DNA of 64,000 nucleotides from Sanghuangporus weigelae (taxonomy: Eukaryota > Basidiomycota > Agaricomycetes > Hymenochaetales > Hymenochaetaceae), in the NCBI GenBank assembly GCA_033182465.1, contig CP137318.1:3658001-3722000 (forward strand). The letters run 5' to 3'. Under the pieces are notes generated by a model. The model saw only the letters and a program-made list of their open reading frames with translations. It was not told where the DNA came from and did no database searches. The translations under genes and the position numbers were made by a program. This document shows, in pieces, positions 1-10,769 of the stretch (within the stretch, counting starts at the first letter, position 1; each line of letters begins with the position of its first letter).

Positions 1-107
1 ACACAAGTAGTACCGGCTGCTTTGAAGCAGAACTCAGCTTATAGTATTTTCTGTGTCCGTTAATCAAGAAGCGATACCTTTCTAGATTTCAACATCGTTC
101 CCTTTCC

Positions 108-3100
108 ATGACCGATCCGTCCAGGCTCACCAATGCCCCGTTTTTATCCTCACCGATGCATTCTCCAAAGAGCACGAGAGACAAAGGTAGTTTGAGGAGC
201 GGACGGGACTTTCGCTCGGACTCGGGGAATTTGCCGTCTTCGAGTCCTGTGGATTTAAGGGAGACAAACGGGAACCTCGACTGGTACGCCGTTCAGTGTC
301 ATTCCCTATCTTTCAGTTGCTGATATCGAACTAGGCTCTCTGCGCTGTCCAGTAGACAGCCACCCCCATCACAGGATTCTCATCTACCTACACCTCAGAG
401 GTCAGGTACCTTCGTCCTGTCTGTCTGTGAGTGCCTCGCTGACGCCATGACAGTTATGGAACCAGCAACATGTTCCCCTTCTTCCCTACCGCAATCAGCT
501 CTCCAGAGTCCCCACTAGCTTACGCGTACGTTTCATGCGGACTGATTGCATGAGCGCTGCTGATATGTTTGCTCAGTCGATCGCGAACTTTGGGAGGAAC
601 TTCCAACCCTATTCTGCCTGCTCGCATGCAAGCATGGTGCGCCAAATTATATCCGAATGACCGTGATTCTGAATGCCGGCACAGTATTGATTCTCGCGGT
701 AGCAGAAGTGTCAGTTCAAGAGATGCTGCGATGGAACCACGGTCTATCACTCCTAGAGCTAGGTACGCTTATTCATTCTCATCCCTTTAGTTATAAATAT
801 ACTTATTTTGCTCGCAGTCCCGTAGCTTCGCGTACCTCCTCACCAGCTTCTTTGCCCGCGGAGCCACATCCTCCGTAAGATTTGCAATATTAACGGAAGA
901 AAGGTCTTAACTGAATACTTGCTTAGACCCAATGTGGTTTCCCCGTCTCAAGAGCAGCCAGTCCTGTCAGTTCTCTTCAGTCACTAGTCTATCGACAGTC
1001 ACTCATCTCTCATTCTACCATAGTGTAAAGGCCGAATCTCCACCCCCAGTACTGGAACCGGCATATAATATTTCTTCAAATGACTCGTCAAGACAGGACG
1101 GGTCGTCAGAAGCGAAGGCTTCCGTGATTAGCCTTTCTTCTCCCTTCGTCGAGAAACCAAAGCCAATCACTACTCTCAATAATGCTAGACGTGGCGAGCC
1201 TTTTCAATCGTACCCTACAGACTCGCCATCCATGTCTGTTCCACTGCAACCAATTACGTTGTCCTCCCCTGCATACATTACGGAGAAGCAGCTTGGACCG
1301 AACGAAACGTCCAGTCTTGCCCAATCGGCAAGTGACGAGCCTGTAAGACAGCCTGGTGGCGAGCTCGATCGAATTCGCAGTCATCTTTTGGAAGCGGAAG
1401 AGGCACACAGAACTGATCTTGAACATCGTCGACCCGAGTATTTAAAACGCCTCCAACAGGGAGACGACATTAGGGTTCCCTCGCAGAAATTACAGGATAT
1501 TCCAGCTGAGAAGAATAATGTCGTAATTATGGAGACTCCTGCTAGAGGGCGAAGGTTGCAGCTCTTTGACTTCCAGGAAACTAGCGCAGAAAGCTTCGAG
1601 GAGAGCCTTATGACACACGGATACGGGACGTATGGCGAGCCTCGAACGCCTCACAGGCCTTTGGCGGCCACGGAAGGTCTCAGCAAGGAAGCTATGGACT
1701 GGTTGGCATACAACACACCAGCAGCAGTGCCGAGCTCTATCCATTCTCATCTTGTTCCCGATGTCACAAACGAGAAGGAGCTCAAAAAGCGCAAACGGCT
1801 CGAAGCATTCCGAGGTTCCTTCGCGCGAGCACGCGCGAAACTGTACCCGGCCGAGGTTGAAGGATTTGGCCGTGTCTTGTTGAACGTTCCTCCAGAGGAC
1901 GTTGACGAACTTGTCGGTTCTCCAGCGAAAAAACGCGCAACGGGCAGAAGAAAGCGAGGTACAACAGCCGCGGAACGGAGAAGCAAGATGCAGCAGAGGA
2001 ATACGCCAGTGCATACAGAAGGCTCGGAACCTCATTGGCTAGACAAGGAAGTACCATGGTGTCTGCGAGAGAAGGAGAGGGAGGAAGAGATGAAAGCGCA
2101 GGACGCGGAGAGAATGAGATGGATCGACAACTACTTCGCTCATGATACTACCGATGAGGATTCTGACAAGAATGAGGAGGACAGCGCGCCTGCACCCTGG
2201 GACGAGGAAGCCGACGAGCCTTCTGAAACTGTGCGACGAGGCAGGGGTAAAGCTGTACCGATACAGGCCAACCCTAATCGAAAAGAGGTGCCCAATGATG
2301 CCAAGAAGACTAGAAGCTTATTCTTCCCAACGGATCCCGCGGACGCACGGACAGCTTTGATGTCGAAGCGCAATGTACGACGTCTCGCCCACCGAAAGCT
2401 GAGGCAGAATGGTCAACGGCCCGCTTTTCTGCGAGGTTACGGAGATGGTAAACTCGCATGCGCTTGCGGTCAGGATGAAGATGATGGCCTACCTGCGGTT
2501 CAATGCGATGATTGTTATAACTGGCATCATCTTGAATGCATCGGTGTACGGGATGAAGCAGAGCTTGGTGAAGAAGACGATCCGTGGTTCTGTCCTTCAT
2601 GCACTGCGCAGTCTGAGGCTGCGATTTCTGCTGCTGATTGGCGGAATCAACGCCAGCCGACGTTCGTGCCAACGGATGAACGACCTGTGCATACATCAAC
2701 GCGGAACGATGTAGCCTTTTACTCGTCTTCGCCTCTTCGTGATTGGGACTCATCTGGGTCATTGCACACTCCTGTGCAAAGACACGGCAGGCTACCTGGT
2801 AGCGGCAGCAGCGAGTCTCTTCGGCGGTCGATCTGGGATGACTCGCATCCCGGCCCAGGTCCGTCGACACCCTTGACAACGTCCCGAGGTGTGCAGATTC
2901 ATACTCCCGGTACAAACCAGTTCGATCCAATGGTCTCGCCGCGCTCGAGCTTCCCCAAATTTGGGGTGTCGTTCACGACGCCGAAGAATTCAGTCGGCGG
3001 TTCGGCGGGGTTTACTGGACTTCTGTGGCCTCCGCAGAGTAGCGGCGGGCTGTTCGCTACGCCGACTCCACGTGGTCGAGGAAATACTTCGGCGTATGGA

Positions 3101-3328
3101 TTCAATTATGGGCCGGATGATCCCAATGCGAACGCGATGTCGGATGCGATGTACGCGACCGATGATACGCCTATTCGACGTGCAGCCCCGCGAGAGACGA
3201 GGGAAACGAGGCCTCTTGGACTATCTGCCTTCTCGTCGATGGAATCCCCTCTTGTTGGACGAGGGGGTCAGAGTCAAACTTCGAGGACCGTCACGGCCTT
3301 GGACGGGAATCGCGCACTTGCGGATTGA
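108..3328 (+). CDS. PHD-finger protein, probable chromatin reader
   Basis: A seven-exon model fits in frame: 108-283, 353-400, 454-525, 577-762, 818-874, 927-965 and 1024-3328, giving 960 codons with GT...AG introns of about 51-69 bp. Near residues 670-720 is a C4HC3 PHD zinc finger: it starts CACGQDEDDG, continues CDDCYNWHHLEC and ends WFCPSC. PHD fingers usually read methylated histone H3 tails, so a role in a histone deacetylase or methyltransferase complex (Cti6 or Set3 type) is possible, but no SET domain or other enzyme domain is visible. The rest is Ser/Pro-rich and probably disordered, with a basic stretch (KKRATGRRKRG) and an acidic stretch before the finger. The ATG at 108 is the first in frame. 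Small upstream exons are inferred from splice sites and are less certain than the last exon. Confidence 0.8.
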
Positions 3329-6295
3329 TGTTGTTATATTACACTCTCCTCTGTTCCCCCAATTTGTTGGCAATGTCTTCTAGCATCCACGAGGATGCTT
3401 CCTTTACTTCTTGCCCCTCTCTCTTTGCAGCTTGTGCTTTCAGTTATCGTTACGTATTTCAAAGGGTGTTTGTTTGTGTACTTTCTCTCTTCGGTTCGCG
3501 GACGACTGACGATGTTTCTTTCGTGTCATGTTCCATCCCTCATCATCACCGCCATCTTTAGTTCTGCACCATCACTTTCTTTCCGACTTGCCGTTCAGCT
3601 CACGTTTCTGTGTCCTTAACTTTAGTGCGGCGAACTCTTTCTTTGTTCCTTCTATGCGATACACCCACTTATCTGATGACGTAGTTTACACATAAGAGAT
3701 TTGTTACTTACTGTACACAAGTAGATTGCGGATGAAGAATAGCAATACGTCTATGATTCTTTCGAAGTCTTGCATTGGTTCTATGAGCGCCTGCGGAAAC
3801 TTGTCTTCTGCCTGTTTGTTCGGAATTTAGTTAAGATGGTATCTTTATGTCAATGATCTACGGATTTAATTAGACGCGGAGAGAACTGGCCTATTCAATT
3901 GTCGTAGGTTTGGAACCTCTGATCAGAGCACTTTTTGTACTTCGGTCTTAGGCCACGGACGTGACTACCTGACGGCGAAATCTCTTTTAATTTTAACTTA
4001 GCCGGTGCCCACATTTGATATCATTTAGGATGGAGTTCAGAAGGGATGCTAGCATTGATATTCGGGGTCAGGCATATTTGCGAATTTCCTCAAGATACAA
4101 ATGTACTTCCGGTGCTTATTTACTACATCTGCAGTACACCCTGACGCCATTGAATACAGGTTATTGGATCCGACGAGTAATGAGTACTGCTACTTGAAAT
4201 GCGGTTGGATGGATTTCAAGTCGTGTGCGGATGTATCGCTCTCGTCCAAGTCACGCACTTGACAAAATTCGGTCAAGTCGATAGTCTTTTTGTTCCCGTG
4301 AGCCCTCGTGATACATCATCGCAAAGAGGATGAATGAAGAAGTGCAAAAGGGTGCGGAATAGGTCGGGTGGCCGAATCGGACTAGGTAAAAAGGAGGTTC
4401 GACGAATCGGAAAAGGGCTTGACGAAGTCAGATGGCCTGAGTTTGTGACAAGTAAGGCATTGACATTGAACGAGTATGTAGTCGCTATCTGCGAAAAAAA
4501 GGTCAAAGTCAGGCGAGACCTACGATGTCGTTTGAGATGTCGGTCTGCGGACGGAACATTAATGTGCGTTCTATCCGCGCGTAGTTAGGAATATTCCTAT
4601 AGGCAAGCCCGCGACCTCAAGATTTCCTTTCTTTCCTTCCTACCTGTGGTGACGATTCTGGAATTCTTTTCAATGATGTTACAAGGTAAGATTGGGGGGG
4701 GGGGGTCGATTGTATACTCACTTATTTATGTAAAGTAAGGATCCTAGCGTTTCGACGCGCGGGGATGGAATTCACTTAGTGCTGTCTACCGATGGAGACG
4801 GACTTTAGCGGAACATCGAAGAAAAGATTGAAGCGTCTAGTGCCCGTTCGTTCGTTTCACATTGCTCTCCACATGCAGCAATCCAGGCCCGGGGAATGGC
4901 AGGTCAGGGCGGGAAGGAGTTGAAATTAAAATTCAAGACATCCGATCCGTTTATCTCTTGCACATGCGAAGGCCAGCGAACAGGAACGAGTCGCGGATCG
5001 GATGTCTACTCTACTGAATTCTCTGTGTACGTGTGTCTGTGCGTTTGTGGTGCGTCGATACGTTGAAGAGAGAATGGAGAGCGACCAAATAATCCGAATA
5101 TGCTCTTACCGTGACTTGATACTGAATAGGGTCGGAGCGCTTGCCTGAAGAATGCCGACCGACGGGGATGGACCGGCGAATGAAAATGTTACCGAGTCTG
5201 TTTCTTACTGGTTTCGGAAGTCTCGGAAGGGGGTCACATTCGGGAAGCAAAGACTAACCATGTATCATTATTTAGTTTTTTTCCAGCTATATGCCACCAT
5301 CAGATAAAAATCAGAATTCGTACGTAAAAGTAGAAGTTACTTGTTATCGAGATCTAGACAGAGAAACCAAGAGCACTGCGGATGTATACATAGTTGACGT
5401 CCATATCTAACAGGAGAGGCGCAGGCGCACTTTAGCGCTCCGCCAGGAGGGAGACTCGCGTCCCTTTTTGCTAATCATCGGCTTGTCGGATGCATGGTTA
5501 GGCTGTACTGGATAGACGCAGTACACAGCAAGAGCGCCCAGCGCCGAACTCACGTGCGCTCTGCGATACGGTCGGACGACGCAACACTTGAACTTTGTCA
5601 AGCTAAGCGCAATCGGATCCGGGCGCGAAGAGAAAGTGAGTCGAGTCATAAGTAGTCGGACGGAGAAGATATATGATATTATATGAGGGTGGATTAAGCG
5701 GCGTAGTCACGGCGGGGGACGACGCGCGTTCGAGATGCCGGCCGCATCAATCGGATATTGCTTTATTTATTTATTCTTGCTGTAATGGATACGAGTAAGT
5801 ATAACGCACTCCGGATACGGCCAAAAATGGAGAAATGGCTACCGAAAAGGGGATTGGCTGAACGGAGTGAATTGGTCGGACAGGTCGGGATGGCCGCGTA
5901 AGCTTCCATATTGGGAAAATTGATCCGAGGGAGGAAGGTGCCGTGCGTGTCTCTGGACCGACTGAGTACATGTACACACCAACACCGTCTCTCGCCGTTT
6001 CACTCTCGTCCTACCTACAAGTATCTTCTGCTCCACGAGCACTCTTCCTCTCTCTTCTTTCGTTCCACAGCTTTCGTTTGACGGCGACGAGACGAGAGGT
6101 CGAGAGAGCAAATCGAGAAGTCGACGCCGAAGTTGCTGACTGAGCAAGGTTGGGAGAAGGATCTGCGTCAGTCCCGAGCCTCCACAACACAACAGCAACC
6201 GCCTAGGAGCTGTGTCACTTACACACACGTACGTCGTCACCCCGCAGTCAGTCCCAGTCCAGTCAACAAGCTTGTGTGATTCCCCTGTCGACGTC
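3329..6295. other. Long gene-free interval upstream of the bZIP gene
   Basis: About 3 kb with no convincing coding region on either strand; the short open frames lack family resemblance and good start contexts. It holds the 3' end of the PHD gene, a run of 12 G at 4694-4705, a CACGTG box at 5551-5556, and a pyrimidine-rich stretch around 6030-6070 that could be leader sequence of the next gene. An ATG at 5970 opens a 57-codon frame ending at 6143, a possible upstream ORF of the bZIP transcript. Purely regulatory or non-coding content is the best reading. Confidence 0.5.
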
Positions 6296-8412
6296 ATGGA
6301 TAATCTCAGTGCCGCTCCTCTCTGGGACCTTTCCCTTCCGCCCTCTCTTCCCGCCCTCGCAGACGAGGAGTTCATAGCGCTCCTTCAGAAACAATTTGGC
6401 GTCAACAACGGCGGCTTCCCTGCTACTGCTCTCGACGATGACAAGGAGGCGCAGCCTCCTGCGACAAACATTAATCCACAGAGTTTGACTCGCATCCCGA
6501 TTCCGAGACCTGCAGATTCACCGCTAAGCGACGACAGCAGTCCAAGTCCAAACGAACCGGGCACCTCTAGGTCACGCAGACAGTCAGGTGCATTTGACAT
6601 GGGAAATGAGACGCCCGACGACGATCCCACTCTCAAGCGGAAAGCGGATGAGGAAGATTTGGATAATGAGCCAAGCCCTAAGACACAACATACTTGTTAG
6701 TTTTTTCCATTTAGCTCTTGGGCTTTTGTCATGCTTATATTTCTTCACAAAGCCACTCATAAGAAGAGCTCATCGACTTCTCGTCGCAAATCCACTGGAA
6801 ATCCGTCAGTTGTAAGTATATCCCCATTAAGTCTGTAGAATGTTCTAGATTTGTTGAGTAATTATTACAGGATGAGTCGCGTCTCCTCAAGCGGAAAGAA
6901 CAAAACCGAGCCGCTCAACGTGCTTTCCGGGAACGAAAGGAGAAACATGTAAAAGACGTGAGTATATGCGTCCCTCGTGTTTATTACTAGTCACCTGATT
7001 GGTCCCTTTCTTCTTCTCCTATCACACAGTTGGAGGATAAGGTCTCTGCGTTGGAAGAGAAGAATGCTGCTGCTCTGCAGGAAAACGAAAACCTCCGAGA
7101 GGTCGTTAGTCGACTCCAGAGCGAGAATGTGCGATTACGGCAGTCGTCCTTTACTTTTTCTGTTCCAAATTCGACGTCGGTATCAAGTTCGAGTCAGACA
7201 AAGGAGGCGGGTCCGAGCAGAGTCGGCTCTTCTGACGTGCAACAACATGATGCACCGATGAATCTGTTTAGCTCACCTCCATCGACGACGACATCATCTA
7301 CTGCTTCCACTCACGATTCACCCGAGTCATTATTTGCGAACGAGAACAACGATGGACAATTACCATTCCTCGGACAAAACGTGTTCTCATTTAACAACAC
7401 TGGACAGCAACAGACGGCGACGTCTGATGCTATGAACTTGGATTTGGGCTTTGGGCCTGTTCTCACTCAAACACCGTATACCACCATTGCGAGCAATCCT
7501 CTCTTCATGTCGTTCAGGGAACCAGACATGTTTGATGCGTTTGCACCGCAAAGTCAGAACCAAAATGGCAACCACGGCCAGAATCATAGCGGAGTGTCTC
7601 AAACTGGTCAGTCATTTGACTTCTCGCAGAATCTCTTCCCTGGTTGGCCAGAAGTGTCGATGAATGGTGTGGCACCTAATTCAATGCAAGCGTTCGACTT
7701 GACAAACTCCCTCGACGAGTTGTTTGGCGTTTACAGTAATAACAACGGTGCCGGTGCCGGACTGGACTATTCGATAAACGCTGCCAAAGCGAGCCCGTCG
7801 GATTCTTTGAGCCCTATATCGCATCAGAAATCGACATCAGGAGCAAGTTCGTCAGGATCGTCCTCATCACCGTCGTCGTCGGATTCCTCGCCTTCTGCAA
7901 CCGGTAGTCCTGACGTCTCGGGTCCAGGGACTGAGAAGAAGACGTGTACGAAACAGGATATTGCGCATGCCATTGCTAAGGACGCAGGATCGGTCTTCGC
8001 TCCTCTCAACTCCAAATCCGCTTCAACACCTCGATCAGAAGATTTGGGAGATGGCGACTCCTGCGACGAGTTCCCACCCTGCAAGGGTCTGCAGCTCCCC
8101 AAAACGCAAAAGAGCGATAAGAATGTGGAAGTGATGAACGCTTGGAGAAAGCTTCGACAGGATCCCAAGTTCCAAGATGTGGACATCAACCAGTTGTGCA
8201 GCGAGTTCGCGAGCAAGGCGCGGTGCGACGGGTGCCATGTTGTCATTGAGCCGACTGGGATGCAGGAGATTTTGGAGAGCGTGCAGCAACACAAGAGGGC
8301 CAAGCAACAGAGTCGGCTGTTTAGTGCGAGTGATGCGTTTGCTACGGGTTTGGCTGGGGTTACGGGATCCGGAAGTCCGGTGAACTCATTAACGAACCCG
8401 CTCAACAAGTAG
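6296..8412 (+). CDS. YAP1: AP-1-like bZIP transcription factor (Yap1/Pap1 family)
   Basis: Four exons fit exactly: 6296-6695, 6753-6811, 6871-6957 and 7030-8412, giving 642 residues. The basic region NRAAQRAFRERKEKHVKD (exon 3) runs straight into leucine-zipper heptads in exon 4, the Pap1/Yap1 arrangement. The C-terminal end carries the redox domain: SCDEFPPCKG, then CSEFASKARCDGC, close to the Cys pattern of the Yap1 C-terminal cysteine-rich domain that masks the nuclear export signal. The middle is Ser/Asn/Gln-rich, probably activation domain. By family knowledge it is exported by Crm1 in resting cells and accumulates in the nucleus under peroxide or electrophile stress to switch on antioxidant genes. 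The start chosen is the first ATG in frame; an upstream extension to 6212 is open but has no ATG. Almost all cysteines lie in the C-terminal half. Confidence 0.93.
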
Positions 8413-9113
8413 TTGGGAGCGTTTGCTTTTGCAGCGAGCCTTTTTTATTGGTCTTTACTCTCACCGTCATTGGCATTCAGCAATCAAATCCGCATAATTG
8501 CTTTTCTTCCCGTTGCATTGGTCATCTTTCGTCATTTTCCAAGCATCCTATATCGTTAGCATCTCCAGCCACTACCAGGTACTTACAACCCACACTCCCA
8601 AGCTCCTAACCATCCGGCATTCATGTTTCGTAATGCATGCATGTATGTATGCTTGGCATGAGTTTTGGACTTCTCCACTTTGTAAATCAGTTTTCCTCTT
8701 CTTGAGTGTACGTGGAATTCGTTCCTCTTCCGATTCGTTTCGAGCCTCCATTCTAGTTAAAATTGTTTTTATTCCGTCCTGATACTGATACTTGTTATAA
8801 CGTTCTTATTGAGATTGATCTGGTCAGTTTCGTCTCCCTCTCACTTCCGTTGTCTTTCGTGTTCTTCCATGGGGGCTATTTACCTTTGGACCGGGTGATA
8901 GCATATTAGGTGTACATATGAGGTGTATTATCATAGAAAAAGAATTTAGTGCTCTTCTATCGAGTCTTTTACGAATGTCGAATACTGCGAGTCTGTCTCC
9001 TCATTCCCCCGCCTTCAAACTGCAATCCCCCATCCTCTCCCTGCCCCAAGCCAAGTGACGGACGTGTCATCCGCACTTGAAGCTTATATCGTACGCCAAG
9101 AAGGTGCTATGTG
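8413..9113. other. Convergent 3' region between YAP1 and GET3
   Basis: About 700 bp between two stop codons that face each other. It is T-rich near the bZIP gene and holds no open frame with family resemblance; it should contain the 3' untranslated regions and polyadenylation sites of both genes. Nothing else is visible. Confidence 0.5.
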
Positions 9114-10598
9114 CTACCGCTCCGACTCAGGAGTGTAAGGCTCAACGAGCATCTTGCTGAACTCCTTGAGCTTCTCCGGCCCGCGCACCTCTTCAGTAAG
9201 GAGGGGTAGCCTGATTATGTGGAAGAACTCGTCGTAGAGCTCGTGTGCTTCTTTGAGGTATTTCTGTTGCATTTTGTATCGAACTTGGCAGTGTTCGCAG
9301 TTGGAGTCTGTGCAATAATGGGAATGGAACTAAATTAAGAGAAGTGAGGCAGGCCGGGAGGGAACCTACCTTTCTTTGGGAAGAGAAGCTGGTTGACTAT
9401 GATGTTGTGTGTGTCGATTTCGTACGTCGTCAGTTCTTGTACCAGTCGCTCCGTCTCGTAGAGAGAAAGGAATTCTGAGATGCACACGCAGACGAATGTG
9501 GTTTTCTCCTATAAGACAGCCGAACAATATTATATTAGTGATCAAGTTGTTTAAGGTGAGGAGAAATGAAAGGTCGCTCTCACAGGATCTTTAAATTGGC
9601 TGTTCACTTCCGAGATGACTTCTCGCATCGAGTCGAGCTTTGCGAACATATCTTCCTGAGTCCCTGCTTGGCCACCCATCATTTGCGACATCTATACATG
9701 ATTAATGAAGAACTCGTCCGTGTATCGAAACGGTTGGCAAACCTGGTTGATCATTGGCCCGAATCGACTACCCAGCGTGCTGAGCTTTCCTAGGGCCTTT
9801 TCGAGAACGGAAGGGAAGGATAGGAAACGTAGCGTGTGTCCTGTCGGTGCCGTGTCGAATACTATTACAGAGAATTGCATCGATTTGACGTGCCTGATTG
9901 TTCGGTTGAAGTATTACAATAAATTAAATGAATAGACTGGAAAGAATAGAGGATGTAGAGGAAGACGTACTTCATGATCTCTGCGAACCCCATTGCCTCG
10001 TCCACACCTGGAATTGCGAATGCTAAGTCCTGCATCATAGAACCCATCATGCCATTCTGATCGGCTAAATCGTGCTCGTATTAGACCCATTAACGAGAAT
10101 GAGCTATATAGTTAAATACTGACATTGTTCGACCATCTCTTGCAGCGAACTCGTAGGATCGATTTCCATGGCATACAGGTTATCAAATCCATTTACTTTG
10201 GTCGCATCCTTTGAGAATTTCTGGCCAAATGCATCTGAAAGATTGTGTGCAGGGTCTGTCGACTACAGTAGGCAGAATGTAGAATGTAAATCTGCGTCCT
10301 GGAGTGGAGCGGCGCACGTACGATGAGTAGAACAGATTCTCGCGCTTTAGCGAGTTGGATAGCGAGAGAACATGAAGTCGTTGTCTTTCCTGACGCATGG
10401 TCATAGATATGAACAACACTTGAGTAGGGCATACTAACCTACACCACCCTTTCCGCCTGACATTATGGAACAGACAGCACATAAGAATCATTTTCGCGGG
10501 GAACACGTATACAAAGACGAACCGCAGAATATCCACTTTAGTGTCTTCTGGTCTAAGACGTTCCGAAGTGTAGGCTCAAGAGTTTCCTCCTCTGACAT
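9114..10598 (-). CDS. GET3: ATPase GET3, tail-anchored protein targeting factor
   Basis: The product is the cytosolic ATPase that carries tail-anchored membrane proteins to the GET1/GET2 receptor on the ER. Visible motifs in order: the start [13 protein letters not shown]; the deviant P-loop [28 protein letters not shown] (switch I type); [13 protein letters not shown] (switch II type); and CEHC, the CxxC pair that binds the shared zinc of the dimer. It ends [11 protein letters not shown]. It is split into about eight exons. The P-loop is spread over three of them, with an 18 bp microexon at 10439-10456 coding GGKGGV plus part of the next Gly. The start at 10598 is the only ATG giving the family N-terminus. 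It lies head to head with SRP68, and GET2 is in the same window near 61.4 kb. Exon edges are by eye but motifs are unambiguous. Confidence 0.94.
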
Positions 10599-10769
10599 GT
10601 TTGCAATTCAGAGATCAAAAGTGAAGAATGAAAACTGGTGAAGTGTATGGGTGGAAGCGTTGAACGTGTACGCGTCCTGAATTTGTAGAAGATCTATCTG
10701 CAGACGCGTCGCTTCCTCCACCTTCTCCTATATTCTCGTCGAACCTACTACCATCCAGATCATCGTAGC
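10599..10769. promoter_or_regulatory. Shared promoter of GET3 and SRP68
   Basis: Only about 170 bp separate the start codons of two divergent genes that both serve protein delivery to the ER. The sequence must hold both transcription starts. I see no clear TATA box or CACGTG motif. Co-regulation is an inference from layout. Confidence 0.55.

Noticed and set aside
2310-2930. A 206-codon frame antisense to the PHD-finger exon
   Set aside because: Opposite a clear domain-coding exon and lacking any recognisable motif.
4694-4705. Run of 12 G as a functional element
   Set aside because: A single homopolymer in gene-free DNA; may be a simple repeat or assembly artefact.
7824-8408. A 194-codon frame antisense to the bZIP gene
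   Set aside because: It lies wholly opposite a well-supported coding exon and its composition is that of a mirrored Ser-rich frame.
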